The notes: generated from the sequence alone by a model not told the origin. Numbered from the stretch's first letter, positions 24,256-34,314 are shown. The stretch: 64,000 nucleotides of DNA from Natronoflexus pectinivorans (GCF_004345615.1 NZ_SLWK01000001.1:1-64000), one strand, 5' to 3'. Numbers and translations: made by a program.

Positions 24256-26199
24256 ATGTTTAGACAACCCATAATTCTTGCGATGTTTCTCAGCCTTACT
24301 TTTATATGTTATGGCAGAAATCGGGTTGCTGTAGATAGTTGTCTGCAAATTCTCAACAGTCAAACAAATCTGTCTATTGATGAACAAAGTCGGCTAATAC
24401 TGAAGATCATCCAAAATTCAGATTATGAAGATCCGTTTTTTGATTATACATCACAGCTTCGGGAAATAGCAGAAAAATCAGGTGATACTTATTACTTATT
24501 TTATTCCTGGTACGAAGAAGGTCAGGCTCTCATAAACAAGGGAAGTTACGAAGATGCCACATCGCATTTAATCAAAAGTCTTGAAATAGCCAGAGAGAAT
24601 AACTTAATTGAAGAAACCGGACTAGCCAAATATGCTTTGAGTGTAGTTTTCTATACAACGAATAATCATGAGGCTGCCATCAGGTATATTAAAGATGCCA
24701 TAAACATATACTCAAAACTGGATCAGAGCCATCATTTCCTTGGAGGGAGCTACTATCAATTAGGGAATATCTACCTTGTTTTAAAAGAGCCCGATTCTGC
24801 GCTCTACAACTATCATCTTGCCAGTCAACATTTCGATCCTGATATTGCTCCACATGCATTTGCGTATATCCAGGGCAATATTGGAACAATTCATTTTCAA
24901 CAGAATAGAACAGATTCAGCCAGAGCAAACCTCAATAAAGCGATCAGTATCCTCTCTGAGTTGAATGATTATTTAGCGCTTGTTCCGTTGCTAATTTATA
25001 ACAGTCAAAATGAGATTATATCCGGAAATAATCAGAAGGCCTTAAAACTAGCAAATGATGCCATGAAGCATGCCAGAGTTGCAAAAAGTGCAGAGAGAAA
25101 AAGAGATGCATATAAAAATATGGCTAAGATATATTTTGAAAATCATGATTTTCAAAATGCCTACATGAATCTTATTCGTTATATGCACCTAAGCGATAGC
25201 ATCATTAATCTTGAAACAATAACAGAAATGGCCAACCTACGTACCGATTATGAAATCGGCCTAAAACAGGCAGAAGTTGACCAACTGATTGTTACAAACC
25301 GCTATGCAAGCCGCATTATTTTGCTGGTTACATTCACTCTTATTCTGGTAACATTTTTCCTGTTTGTAATTTGGCGACAAAATCGTCAGAAAAACTTGCT
25401 TAATCTGGAACTGCGCCAGAAGGCCGATGAACTGATCATAAACAAACGGGAGTTGGAAATTTCAAACCAATCCAAAGACAAACTTTTTTCTATTCTTGCA
25501 CATGATTTGAGAGGACCTGTAGGTGCCATCACTTCTCTCTCCCGATATTTGCTTGAGGCATTAAACAATAACAACATGAAAGATGCTAAAGAAATAGCCT
25601 TCTCCATGTCAGACGCTTCAAAACAAGTTACATTTCTTCTTAATAATCTGCTTCACTGGAGTATTAGTCAACAAAATATATATCTGCCAGTAAAGAAGCC
25701 ATTAAACATGACCGACCTTGTTACACATATCATCCAGTTGTATAAACCAACAGCCATAGAGAAAGATATAGAGATTACTTACTCAAGCCCCTACTTTGAA
25801 ATAATTGCAGAAACCGACACCAATTGTTGGGCTACAATAATCAGGAACCTGTTGAACAACGCAATTAAATTTACCGAAAAAGGGGGCACCATCAACATCA
25901 GTCTTAATCATCACTCAGGAAAGCTATGGCTGGAAGTAAAGGATAGTGGCATTGGGATGACCAAAAGTCAGATTGACTCATTATTTAAACCAGACAGCAT
26001 AAAAAGTTCATGGGGTACAATGAACGAAAAAGGTCAGGGATTGGGTTTGATTCTTGTTCATGATTTTGTGACCATTAATAAGGGCACGATAGAAGTAGAT
26101 AGTAAACCAAATCATGGAACTGTTTTTGTAGTAGCCATCCCCGCAGACCTACTGAAAAAAGGGGAAAACTCTGAAATAATCACCAACGTAAAAAAATAA
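24256..26199 (+). CDS. TPR-repeat sensor histidine kinase
   Basis: A 647-aa membrane kinase. A signal peptide (1-20) leads to an extracytoplasmic tetratricopeptide region (about 75-325). One transmembrane helix (about 350-372, IILLVTFTLILVTFFLFVIW) and a coiled coil follow. HisKA has H416 in ILAHDLRGP, and the HATPase domain runs from about 535, with NLLNNAIKFTEKGG, DSGIGM and GQGLGLIL. The G1 and G2 boxes are intact, so it should be active. There is no receiver domain and no adjacent regulator gene, so it is an orphan kinase. rmuC starts at the base after its stop. Confidence 0.9.
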   Translation: MFRQPIILAMFLSLTFICYGRNRVAVDSCLQILNSQTNLSIDEQSRLILKIIQNSDYEDPFFDYTSQLREIAEKSGDTYYLFYSWYEEGQALINKGSYEDATSHLIKSLEIARENNLIEETGLAKYALSVVFYTTNNHEAAIRYIKDAINIYSKLDQSHHFLGGSYYQLGNIYLVLKEPDSALYNYHLASQHFDPDIAPHAFAYIQGNIGTIHFQQNRTDSARANLNKAISILSELNDYLALVPLLIYNSQNEIISGNNQKALKLANDAMKHARVAKSAERKRDAYKNMAKIYFENHDFQNAYMNLIRYMHLSDSIINLETITEMANLRTDYEIGLKQAEVDQLIVTNRYASRIILLVTFTLILVTFFLFVIWRQNRQKNLLNLELRQKADELIINKRELEISNQSKDKLFSILAHDLRGPVGAITSLSRYLLEALNNNNMKDAKEIAFSMSDASKQVTFLLNNLLHWSISQQNIYLPVKKPLNMTDLVTHIIQLYKPTAIEKDIEITYSSPYFEIIAETDTNCWATIIRNLLNNAIKFTEKGGTINISLNHHSGKLWLEVKDSGIGMTKSQIDSLFKPDSIKSSWGTMNEKGQGLGLILVHDFVTINKGTIEVDSKPNHGTVFVVAIPADLLKKGENSEIITNVKK

Positions 26200-27534
26200 A
26201 TGCAATTGTTCATGGAAATCACTCTGATCATCATTCTACTTTTCATCCTGATCATTTTTCAAATCATCATTCTCATCCGCAAGCCAAATAAAACCGATGC
26301 TGTTCTTGACCCGTTTCAGGATCTGCTTAAAAAACTACAAAATGAGAGCCGATCGGAGTTGGCCACCTCTCTTTTACAGAACCGGGAAGAACTGGCCAAC
26401 AATCTGGAAAGGCTCTCGCTGAGGCTGGAGCAGCGTCTTTCAAAAATGCAGGAGAGTAACGACAAATCAGCCTGGCTGGCAAGAGAGGAGATGACAAGAG
26501 GATTCAATGTTTTTCGGGAATCATTTACTGCCAGCGTTAATGAATTTAACACTCTTCAAAAACAAAAATTTGAGGAGATGACTAAAAGACAGGACGCACT
26601 GGTTCAATCCACAGAGAAGAAACTGGAGGAGATGCGCATCACTGTTGACGAAAAGCTGCATAAAACCCTTGAAGAAAGACTGTCTCAGTCGTTCAAGCAG
26701 GTGAGTGAACGTCTGGAAGCTGTGCAAAAAGGATTGGGAGAGATGCAAACCCTGGCCAGTGGAGTTGGCGACTTGAAAAAAGTACTGACCAATGTAAAAA
26801 CACGAGGTGTTCTGGGTGAAATACAATTGGGAAACATTCTGGAACAAATTATGGCTCCGGAACAATACGAATCCAATGTAAGAATCGTGCCCAACTCGGC
26901 CGACCATGTGGAGTATGCCATAAAACTTCCGGGCAAGGATCATTCCGGCACGCCGGTTTATTTACCCATAGATGCCAAGTTCCCGCAGGAAGATTACCTG
27001 CGACTTTACGAAGCCTATGAACAGGCAGATAAAAACATCATTGAGGCTGAAACCCGCAACCTGGTTGCGGCTATTAAGAAGAGTGCAAAGGATATACGTG
27101 ATAAATACATTCACCCGCCTTACACCACCGATTTTGCAATTATGTTTTTACCTGTGGAGGGATTGTATGCAGAAATAGTGCGACAACCTGCGCTCATAAC
27201 TCAATTGCAAAGCGAGTACAAAGTCATCATAACCGGCCCCACCACCCTGGCAGCCATGCTCAACAGTCTGCAAATGGGATTTAAAACCCTTGCCATTCAA
27301 AAACGAAGCAGTGAAGTGTGGGAAGTACTGGCATCGGTGAAGAAGCAGTTCGGAGAGTTTGGGAAGGTTCTGAAAAAGGCCCAGGATCGTATTCGTCAGG
27401 CCAATGATGAAATAGAGACACTGGTTACCACCCGCACCAATGTGATGATGAGTAAGCTAAAAAACATAGATGCACTCCCGCAGGAAACCAAAACAGAAAC
27501 TGAGGAGGGAACTACAGATGAGATAAATATTTAA
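26200..27534 (+). CDS. rmuC: DNA recombination protein RmuC
   Basis: RmuC limits inversions at short inverted repeats and has a nuclease-like core. The 444-aa protein begins with a membrane helix (about 5-25, ITLIIILLFILIIFQIIILI). A long coiled coil covers about 35-190, and the conserved RmuC domain about 195-400 includes TRGVLGEIQLGNILEQ, IDAKFPQEDY and the FLPVEGLYAE segment. The ATG directly follows the kinase TAA; a second ATG at 26212 is equally possible and would remove four residues. It ends in a hairpin shared with the convergent nadC. Confidence 0.94.
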   Translation: MQLFMEITLIIILLFILIIFQIIILIRKPNKTDAVLDPFQDLLKKLQNESRSELATSLLQNREELANNLERLSLRLEQRLSKMQESNDKSAWLAREEMTRGFNVFRESFTASVNEFNTLQKQKFEEMTKRQDALVQSTEKKLEEMRITVDEKLHKTLEERLSQSFKQVSERLEAVQKGLGEMQTLASGVGDLKKVLTNVKTRGVLGEIQLGNILEQIMAPEQYESNVRIVPNSADHVEYAIKLPGKDHSGTPVYLPIDAKFPQEDYLRLYEAYEQADKNIIEAETRNLVAAIKKSAKDIRDKYIHPPYTTDFAIMFLPVEGLYAEIVRQPALITQLQSEYKVIITGPTTLAAMLNSLQMGFKTLAIQKRSSEVWEVLASVKKQFGEFGKVLKKAQDRIRQANDEIETLVTTRTNVMMSKLKNIDALPQETKTETEEGTTDEINI

Positions 27535-27555
27535 AAGCCACTACGTGGCTTTTAA
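27531..27555. terminator. Shared bidirectional terminator of rmuC and nadC
   Basis: TTAAAAGCCAC, loop TAC, GTGGCTTTTAA: an 11-bp stem containing the stop codons of both convergent genes (TAA 27532-27534; TAG on the minus strand 27541-27543). The A/T ends give U-tracts on both strands. Confidence 0.75.
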
Positions 27556-28383
27556 ACTTAAATCGAGACTACTGATTTGGTGCGTCAACGCTCCAACAGA
27601 GACAAAGTCCACTCCTGTTTCAGCATAATCCCGTATGGTGTCAAGTGTTATGTTTCCGGAAGATTCAATTTCATAAGCCCCATCAATGATGGCAACAGCT
27701 TCCTTTGTATCTTCTACAGTAAAATTATCCAGCATGATTCGATCAACACCTCCTACCCTTAAAACCTCTTTCAGCTCATCGAAATTTCTTACTTCAACTT
27801 CAATTTTAAGCTCTTTGTTGTGTTCTTTTAAGTAGGATTTTGTTCGGGTAATGGCATTTTCAATACCACCAGCAAAATCAATATGATTATCCTTGAGCAT
27901 GATCATATCATACAACCCGATGCGATGATTGGTTCCACCTCCTATCAAAACGGCCTGCTTTTCAAGCAGTCTCATGCCCGGTGTGGTTTTGCGGGTATCC
28001 AAAACTTTTGTATTAAGACCCTTCAAACGCCTTACATATTGATTGGTTTTTGTTGCAACACCGCTCAATCGTTGCATGATGTTAAGAACCAACCTTTCTG
28101 CCTTAAGCAGCGTATGAACGCTTGCTTCAACCTCAAACACCTTGTCCCCCGGGCGCACAACTGTACCATCCTTAATGAAAACATCGATTTTCGAAGCCGG
28201 TTCTACATATTTAAAGATGGTCTCCGCAATTTCAACACCCGCGATGATGCCTGCCTCTTTAGCTAAAAGGACTGCTTTACCTTTTGCATTTTGTGGAATA
28301 CAGGCCAATGAAGAGTGGTCTCCATCTCCGATATCCTCTTGTAGTGCTGATTTTATGAAATTTTTTAACCAATCGTTAGTCAT
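27541..28383 (-). CDS. nadC: Nicotinate-nucleotide pyrophosphorylase (carboxylating)
   Basis: NadC (quinolinate phosphoribosyltransferase) converts quinolinate and PRPP to nicotinate mononucleotide in de novo NAD synthesis. The 280-aa protein has the N-terminal open-sandwich domain (EDIGDGDHSS near 16) and the C-terminal barrel. Signature segments are LNIMQRLSGVAT, DTRKTTPGMR, GGGTNHRIGLYDMIMLKDNHI and ESSGNI. The start overlaps the end of the upstream DUF4783 gene by 8 bp. nadA and nadB are not in the window. Confidence 0.96.
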   Translation of the reverse strand: MTNDWLKNFIKSALQEDIGDGDHSSLACIPQNAKGKAVLLAKEAGIIAGVEIAETIFKYVEPASKIDVFIKDGTVVRPGDKVFEVEASVHTLLKAERLVLNIMQRLSGVATKTNQYVRRLKGLNTKVLDTRKTTPGMRLLEKQAVLIGGGTNHRIGLYDMIMLKDNHIDFAGGIENAITRTKSYLKEHNKELKIEVEVRNFDELKEVLRVGGVDRIMLDNFTVEDTKEAVAIIDGAYEIESSGNITLDTIRDYAETGVDFVSVGALTHQISSLDLSLKAT

Positions 28384-28780
28384 CCTGCCGCTCTACTCTA
28401 ATTTGGTGAATTAATGTTTTATCGCCTGCTCTTTTGGTCAGAAACAATATTCTGAATTGCCCAGTGTTAAAATGATATCTGCCAATGGCGAATGTTGCAT
28501 TCTCTCTAACTCCTTGGTGTATCACCTGAAAGGATACGGGAGGATGCGAGTCAAAAAAATCTTTAACTAAAAAACGAGCCTGCTCACGACTATAAACGCC
28601 GGACTGACCCGGCAATACCAGTTCAATCCTGTCGTTGAAGTATTGTGAAAGTTGACCAGAATCACCATTTCTGGTGGCCACAACTATTTCATCCTGCAAT
28701 TTGCCCTCTGTTTGTCCATGTATCAAAACTGAGACTGAGCAAAACAGAAAAGTAAAAAGAATCAATTTTTTAAGTTTCAT
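28376..28780 (-). CDS. DUF4783-type exported protein
   Basis: A 134-aa exported protein. The signal peptide is at 1-22 (KKLILFTFLFCSVSVLIHG), followed by an NTF2-like domain: LSQYFNDRIELVLPGQSG, REQARFLVKDFFDSHPPVSFQVIHQG and FAIGRYHFNTGQFRILFL fit DUF4783 proteins of Bacteroidetes, often found beside nadC. The function is unknown. It overlaps nadC by 8 bp, so the two are probably one operon. Confidence 0.8.
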   Translation of the reverse strand: MKLKKLILFTFLFCSVSVLIHGQTEGKLQDEIVVATRNGDSGQLSQYFNDRIELVLPGQSGVYSREQARFLVKDFFDSHPPVSFQVIHQGVRENATFAIGRYHFNTGQFRILFLTKRAGDKTLIHQIRVERQDD

Positions 28781-29045
28781 AATGAGTATTTTTTAGGAGT
28801 TAAGTTCATGATTTATTCGAATATAGAATTCATCCTTCTGTCACTATTGCATCATTTGGTTTTGCTTTCAAAAAAGCAAAACACCCATCTTCAAACAAGT
28901 GGCGATCAGAATACATCTATCTAACTATCAATGTCTACAATAAGCTCACGAACCAATTCCGCCACTCAAATCTACAAAAACCAAACCATATATTTGGAAA
29001 CCGTGTTCAAAATTCGTTTTTTGGCACATTAAATCGTTATACGTA
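28781..29045. other. Divergent intergenic region
   Basis: 265 bp between the DUF4783 gene and rlmH, which point apart. A 10-bp hairpin GTTTTGCTTT-CAAA-AAAGCAAAAC lies at 28859-28882. No gene is visible. Confidence 0.5.
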
Positions 29046-29519
29046 ATGAAAACAAATTTGGTTATGGTTGGACGCACCTCCGACCCCTGGTTGAACACCG
29101 GTATTTCCGATTACTATAAAAGAATCTCAAGGTACATCCCCTTTCAGGACATTGTTATTCCCGACATAAAAAAGGCTAAAAATTTATCAGAGAATCTTCT
29201 GAAAGAGAAAGAAGGAGAGTTGATTCTTAAGAACATTTTACCGGGCGATGTTCTTGTTTTATTGGATGAGAAAGGACGTGAATTCACATCCCGGCAATTT
29301 GCACAATGGATGGAGAAACAAATGGCTTCAGGAATTAAAAACCTATGGTTTGTTATTGGCGGCGCATATGGATTCTCACCAGAAGTGTATAAAAGAGCTG
29401 ATTTCAAAATCAGTTTGTCGCAAATGACCTTTTCCCACCAAATGGTTCGTCTTTTTTTTGCAGAGCAGCTTTATCGCTCACTAACAATACTCAACAACGA
29501 GCCCTATCATCACGATTAA
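29046..29519 (+). CDS. rlmH: 23S rRNA pseudouridine-1915 N3-methyltransferase
   Basis: RlmH methylates pseudouridine 1915 in helix 69 of 23S rRNA using SAM. The 157-aa SPOUT-fold protein has the knot motifs VLLDEKGREFTS, FVIGGAYGFSPEV and LSQMTFSHQMVRLFFAEQLYR, ending in EPYHHD as in the family. A weak hairpin and T7 follow the stop (about 29505-29540). Confidence 0.96.
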   Translation: MKTNLVMVGRTSDPWLNTGISDYYKRISRYIPFQDIVIPDIKKAKNLSENLLKEKEGELILKNILPGDVLVLLDEKGREFTSRQFAQWMEKQMASGIKNLWFVIGGAYGFSPEVYKRADFKISLSQMTFSHQMVRLFFAEQLYRSLTILNNEPYHHD

Positions 29520-29596
29520 TGATGATTGAGTGTTTTTTTAAGATATATATTCACTATTTTGCACAATAATTGTAAATAGAGAGACAAAAAACAGGC

Positions 29597-32500
29597 ATGT
29601 ACAAGAATTACCCAAAATTCCTTCCTCAAATATTGCTATTTCTATTCTTTCTAATTTTGGGAGAAGGATTAAGGTATCTGTCTGAACTGCGGCCTGAAAG
29701 ACCATTCGCTTCTCAGCGGATAGAAAAAACAGTGAATTCTATCCGCCAAAAAATGTCTGATCAGTTGGATCAGATACCAATTGAATCCTATACCACGCAC
29801 GAAGAGTTATGGCGGGGACTTGATTCTCTTCAAAAAAGAGATTTTGATTACCTGATTTTTCAGGGCCATGAGTTGGTTGCCTGGAACAACCACATACTTC
29901 CTGTTGAAGGTATAAACCCTCAGTATTTCAGGAATCCATTGGTAAGATTAGATAATGGCTGGTATTTAACATCGTATCGTCAACACGGTTCTATACTCGC
30001 CGTTGGCTTTACCCTCTTTAAACAGGAATATCCTTACGAAAACCAGTTTTTGAGAAATGGATTTTCAACAAAATTTGACCTCGAACCTACTGTTCTCATC
30101 TCACGTGAACAATCATCTACTCATGTTGGCATTCATGATTCAAACGGGGAGTTTCTGTTCAGCCTCATCCCCAATGGTGCCGAAAAGGATCAATCTGCCA
30201 TTATGCAAATGAGCAGAATCTCATTTTTAATTTCTATTCTGTTTCTTTGGCTTTTAGTACACAGAATCCAGTTCCGGTTTTCAAACACTGGTGCGACAAA
30301 CAGATTATTTTTTCTGGCTTCAGGACTATTTGCACTGGTATACTATCTCGTTATATGGCAAAAGAATGCCATCATACCGGACAATTCTGCACTTTTTTCG
30401 CCCAGGTATTTTGCCATGTCGGAGTTTCTTCCGTCACTGGGTCATTTTTTATTATATTCCATTCTGATATTCTCGGTTTCGTTCTGGTTTTTTAAGTTTT
30501 TCAGGCTACCGGATAATATTGGATACGGAAAAAGAAGACACTTAAAAACCTATGTCGCATTGGGGTTATTCCTGGCAATAAGCGCCCTATTCATTATATA
30601 TATCAACCAGTTGTTTTATTTGCTTGCTAAACATTCTGCAGGATCTCTAATTATTACTAAGGTTATTGATTTCGATCTGGTTGCATTTACCAAAATGCTC
30701 ATTGTGGCGCTACTGTTGCTCTCTTTTCTTATGGTTTTAGAGCGCATCGTAGTGATGTTTCTGTTGCATCTCACGCGCTGGCAAATATTCACCGGTTTCT
30801 TTATTACGTTTTTCCTGCTCTGCTTGATTTTTAGAGGCATTGGAATTGGTGCCAGTGACTGGGCATTTCTTCTGTTTTTCGCTTGCAGCAGTCTGCTGAT
30901 TTTTTCAAAACGCCGGCCTCACCTTACACATTCATATTCAACCTTTTTATGGTTTGCAGGATTGTTTGCCATTTATGCCGGGGTAGTTCTTATGGATTTA
31001 TCCATTCGCAAAGAGGAATCAGGCAGGGAACTACTCATTGAAAACCTAGCCTTTCAACTAATGCGTGATGAAGACCCGGTGGCCGAAATGTATCTTTCTG
31101 AAATTGAAAAACAAATCTCCTCTGATGCCACCCTCTCACGAATACTTGATCAACCCGAACCTGATCCGGAGGCTATACGGAATCATCTTGTGAAGTTCTA
31201 CTTTTACGGATTCTGGAATCGCTATGACATGCAAATCATTCCATGCTGGCCGCAGGGAGATTTATATATTGAAGAGACAGGCGAAATTTATAACTGCTAC
31301 CAATATTTCTTCCACATGCTGGATCAGTATGCATACACCATTCCAGGAAGCAACCATTTTCATTATCTTGATAACGTGAATGGACGAGTTTCCTATTTTG
31401 GTGTTTTCCGTTTTTTTCCAAACGATCCGAATCGGGAAATATCACTATTTATAGAACTTCATTCCAAAGCCAATTTTGAAGGGTTGGGATACCCCGAACT
31501 ACTGATAAGCGAACGCGAATACGGAAGATTAAGAATTTTCAGGGACTACAGTTATGCAAAATATCTCAACGGCAGGCTGGTAAGACGTTCCGGAGACTAC
31601 TTGTTTAAAAATGAATTATCCTGGCTACCACTTGCTACAGGAACAAAGGTATTTATGAAGGAGAGCGACCACTCTCATTTGCTTTATCAGCATTCCGACC
31701 AAATGGCCGTTATGTTAAGTCGTCAGGATTTCCCCATTTGGGATGTATTCATGGCCTTCTCCATATTCTTTATCTTCTTCTTTCTCACAGGTGCACTCAT
31801 TATATTAATCATGCAATGGCGCTCCGCCGGATTCTCATTCAGAATATCCATTCAGAAAAGAATACAGGTAGCATTTGTGATGCTTTTATTGTTGATGCTT
31901 GTAATCGTTGCCATTGGAACGGTGTACTACACCGTTCAGCAGTTCGAGAGAAAACATCTCGAACTTTTAGAGAGCAAAATACAATCCATCCTGCTGGAAC
32001 TGGAATACAAAGTTGGTTTGGAAGGCCCCGAAACCACAAATCCCGGTGAGTATCTTAATTATCAACTCCAAATGATATCCAACGTATTTCATGCAGACAT
32101 CAATTTATACGGAGTTGATGGTAAATTGACAGGAACATCCAGACCGGAATTGTTCCACAATGGGTTGGCAGGTCACCAGATGAATCCAAACGCATATTTC
32201 AACCTGGCATATACTGATGCCGTAAGGTATTTGGCCGAAGAACGTATTGGCAACCTCAATTACATCTCGTTTTATGTGCCGGTGATAACTGCTGACAACA
32301 GACTTGCAGGATTCGTAAACCTACCTTATTTTGTGGGCAACAATGAATTACGCGACGAAATTTCTTCAGTTATTGTTACCGTGATTAACTTCTACCTAGT
32401 TTTCTCATTTTTGGTAGTTGGATTTGCAGTATTCCTGGCCCGACAAATCACCAGGCCTTTGTTGTTGTTGCAGGAAAGGATATCCAGCTTAAAACTAGAT

Positions 32501-33322
32501 CACCTGAACGAAAAAATTGATTATAAGGGTGAAGATGAAATCGGAAGTCTGGTGAAAGAGTATAATCGCATGGTTGACGAACTGGCCATTAGTGCGGAAA
32601 AGCTGGCCAAATCGGAACGCGATTTGGCCTGGAGAGAGATGGCCAAACAGATAGCTCATGAAATCAAAAATCCTCTGACTCCAATGAAATTAAGCATTCA
32701 GTATCTTCAACGAGCCTGGAACGATCAAGTTGAGGATTTTGATAGCTACATGAAAAAAGTTACTCAAACGCTAATCGAGCAGATCAATAATCTCTCATCC
32801 ATTGCGTCGGAGTTTTCAAAATTTGCTCAAATGCCCTCGGCAAAAACTGAGATTGTAAACCTGATTGAAAAGATTGAAAACAGCAGAACCCTGTTTGCCA
32901 ACTCCACAAAAATCCCCATCGAATTTATCAATCTGGCAGGCGACCCGGTATATGTAAAAGCCGATGGAGAGCAACTTTTGGGGGTGTTTAACAACCTCAT
33001 CAAAAATGCAATACAGGCCATCCCTTCAAGCAAACTGGGTAAAATTGAAATCATTGTAACCAATGAAGGTCATGGCGTGAGAGTTGCCATTAAGGATAAT
33101 GGGAAAGGGATTCCGGATGAAATCACAGACAAACTCTTTGTCCCAAGTTTCACTACAAAAACCGGAGGGATGGGTCTTGGTTTAGCCATAGCACGCAGAA
33201 TCATTGAAAATGCAGGTGGCCACATCTGGTTCGAAACAGAGATTAATAAAGGTTCAGTATTTTATGTGCAACTGCCTTACAAGGAAGAATCTTCACTCTC
33301 GGGATTCTCATCTGAGGTATAA
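29597..33322 (+). CDS. Large NtrY-like sensor histidine kinase
   Basis: A 1241-aa multi-pass membrane kinase. TM1 is near 6-25, then an outer segment to about 205, a cluster of helices (about 207-470), a large outer domain (about 470-712), TM near 715-740 and 757-782, a second outer domain (about 785-920) and a last TM (about 922-943). A HAMP domain (about 945-1000, ARQITRPLLLLQERI) precedes HisKA with H1021 (IAHEIKNPLTPMKLSIQYL), then HATPase with NNLIKNAIQAI, DNGKGIPDE and GGMGLGLAI. The kinase core resembles NtrY. No NtrX-type regulator is adjacent. The last 46 bp overlap the convergent RDD gene. Confidence 0.9.
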   Translation: MYKNYPKFLPQILLFLFFLILGEGLRYLSELRPERPFASQRIEKTVNSIRQKMSDQLDQIPIESYTTHEELWRGLDSLQKRDFDYLIFQGHELVAWNNHILPVEGINPQYFRNPLVRLDNGWYLTSYRQHGSILAVGFTLFKQEYPYENQFLRNGFSTKFDLEPTVLISREQSSTHVGIHDSNGEFLFSLIPNGAEKDQSAIMQMSRISFLISILFLWLLVHRIQFRFSNTGATNRLFFLASGLFALVYYLVIWQKNAIIPDNSALFSPRYFAMSEFLPSLGHFLLYSILIFSVSFWFFKFFRLPDNIGYGKRRHLKTYVALGLFLAISALFIIYINQLFYLLAKHSAGSLIITKVIDFDLVAFTKMLIVALLLLSFLMVLERIVVMFLLHLTRWQIFTGFFITFFLLCLIFRGIGIGASDWAFLLFFACSSLLIFSKRRPHLTHSYSTFLWFAGLFAIYAGVVLMDLSIRKEESGRELLIENLAFQLMRDEDPVAEMYLSEIEKQISSDATLSRILDQPEPDPEAIRNHLVKFYFYGFWNRYDMQIIPCWPQGDLYIEETGEIYNCYQYFFHMLDQYAYTIPGSNHFHYLDNVNGRVSYFGVFRFFPNDPNREISLFIELHSKANFEGLGYPELLISEREYGRLRIFRDYSYAKYLNGRLVRRSGDYLFKNELSWLPLATGTKVFMKESDHSHLLYQHSDQMAVMLSRQDFPIWDVFMAFSIFFIFFFLTGALIILIMQWRSAGFSFRISIQKRIQVAFVMLLLLMLVIVAIGTVYYTVQQFERKHLELLESKIQSILLELEYKVGLEGPETTNPGEYLNYQLQMISNVFHADINLYGVDGKLTGTSRPELFHNGLAGHQMNPNAYFNLAYTDAVRYLAEERIGNLNYISFYVPVITADNRLAGFVNLPYFVGNNELRDEISSVIVTVINFYLVFSFLVVGFAVFLARQITRPLLLLQERISSLKLDHLNEKIDYKGEDEIGSLVKEYNRMVDELAISAEKLAKSERDLAWREMAKQIAHEIKNPLTPMKLSIQYLQRAWNDQVEDFDSYMKKVTQTLIEQINNLSSIASEFSKFAQMPSAKTEIVNLIEKIENSRTLFANSTKIPIEFINLAGDPVYVKADGEQLLGVFNNLIKNAIQAIPSSKLGKIEIIVTNEGHGVRVAIKDNGKGIPDEITDKLFVPSFTTKTGGMGLGLAIARRIIENAGGHIWFETEINKGSVFYVQLPYKEESSLSGFSSEV

Positions 33323-33714
33323 ATGACTGAAGTTTGAGCCCAATAATCGGCCAACCTGCTGCCCTTGGTAAAAAAATACCAGATATCAACCAGATTTAAT
33401 CCCGGAATAAGAAGAACCAGTCCTCGGATGACAGACTTTTCGGGATGACGAACCAGACTCCTGTTGTCAGGACGCGTAATGACCTTTATGCGCATTAAAT
33501 GCTTCCCGAAACTCTGACCTTTTAAAAAAGGCAGTGAATCCTTGGTCAGATGATAAATAATTCCGATCATCCAACCAACACGGGGAAAGAAAAACAGTCC
33601 TGTTACTATTACGATGTCTATTACTGCAGCTATAATGCGCTCCATATGAGGCGCATTTAAAACCGCATCGGGTTGTCCGCTTGTTGCCATGGTTCTATAA
33701 TTCTTAAATTGCAA
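33277..33714 (-). CDS. RDD-family membrane protein
   Basis: A 145-aa protein with RDD features: MERIIAAVIDIVIVTGLFFF (Arg and Asp in TM1), LPFLKGQSFGKHLMRIKVI before a charged loop, and RGLVLLIPGLNLVDIWYFF (last TM). RDD proteins are poorly understood; some are transporters. The 3' end overlaps the kinase gene by 46 bp in tail-to-tail orientation. Confidence 0.85.
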   Translation of the reverse strand: MQFKNYRTMATSGQPDAVLNAPHMERIIAAVIDIVIVTGLFFFPRVGWMIGIIYHLTKDSLPFLKGQSFGKHLMRIKVITRPDNRSLVRHPEKSVIRGLVLLIPGLNLVDIWYFFTKGSRLADYWAQTSVIYTSDENPESEDSSL

Positions 33715-33738
33715 TGATACAAAAAGCAGCCATACAAT

Positions 33739-34314
33739 TTATGAAATATCTTCCATTTTTATCAACCCGTTTATAATGGCATAAACAGTAAGACCAGACA
33801 CACTCTTGATGTCCAATTTCCGGGTAATGTTTTTTCGATGAGAGATAACCGTATGTGTACTGATATGGAGTTGTGTGGCAATCTCTTTATTGGTGCGCCC
33901 GAGAGCCACATTTTTCAGAATCAGCTTTTCTCGTGGTGTCAGTTCTTCTGATTCTTCAGGTTCTTTTACTTTTCCTGCACCCTTTATATATGGGGCAAGC
34001 TTTCGTGTGATAGAAATTTTTGAATCAAAAACAGAAAACTGATTTTCTGGAGATTCATATGGCAAAGCCGTTCCAATAACATATATCACGCGGGATGAAT
34101 CACCCAACAATCCTTTTACCTTTTCATCTGCAATCAGCGATGCAAGAGAAGTGTTAATGATTAATATATCCGGCATGAAATGTTCCAGCACCTCTTCAAC
34201 CCCAAGATGTGAGCCCAGAATCTCTATCTTAGCAATTTCAGGAAACTGTTTTAGTATATGGATGATTCCTTTTCTTACAAGGTATGATTGTTCAACTATT
34301 AATATTTTTACCAT
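33739..34314 (-). CDS. LuxR-family regulator with degenerate receiver domain
   Basis: A 191-aa regulator with an N-terminal receiver-like domain (1-115) and a C-terminal LuxR/NarL helix-turn-helix (about 127-187: LTPREKLILKNVALGR, NKEIATQLHIS, HTVISHRKNI). The phospho-acceptor Asp is replaced by Asn54 (MPDILIINTS), and the acidic pair is reduced to one Glu (VEQS), so normal phosphorylation is unlikely. The hemerythrin gene is 32 bp upstream on the same strand, so the pair is probably an operon responding to oxygen, NO or another redox signal. Context only supports that role. Confidence 0.85.
   Translation of the reverse strand: MVKILIVEQSYLVRKGIIHILKQFPEIAKIEILGSHLGVEEVLEHFMPDILIINTSLASLIADEKVKGLLGDSSRVIYVIGTALPYESPENQFSVFDSKISITRKLAPYIKGAGKVKEPEESEELTPREKLILKNVALGRTNKEIATQLHISTHTVISHRKNITRKLDIKSVSGLTVYAIINGLIKMEDIS

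Noticed and set aside
33739-34314. LuxR regulator as the cognate partner of the large kinase at 29597
   Set aside because: Its receiver lacks the phospho-acceptor Asp, it is on the other strand, and it pairs better with the hemerythrin gene.
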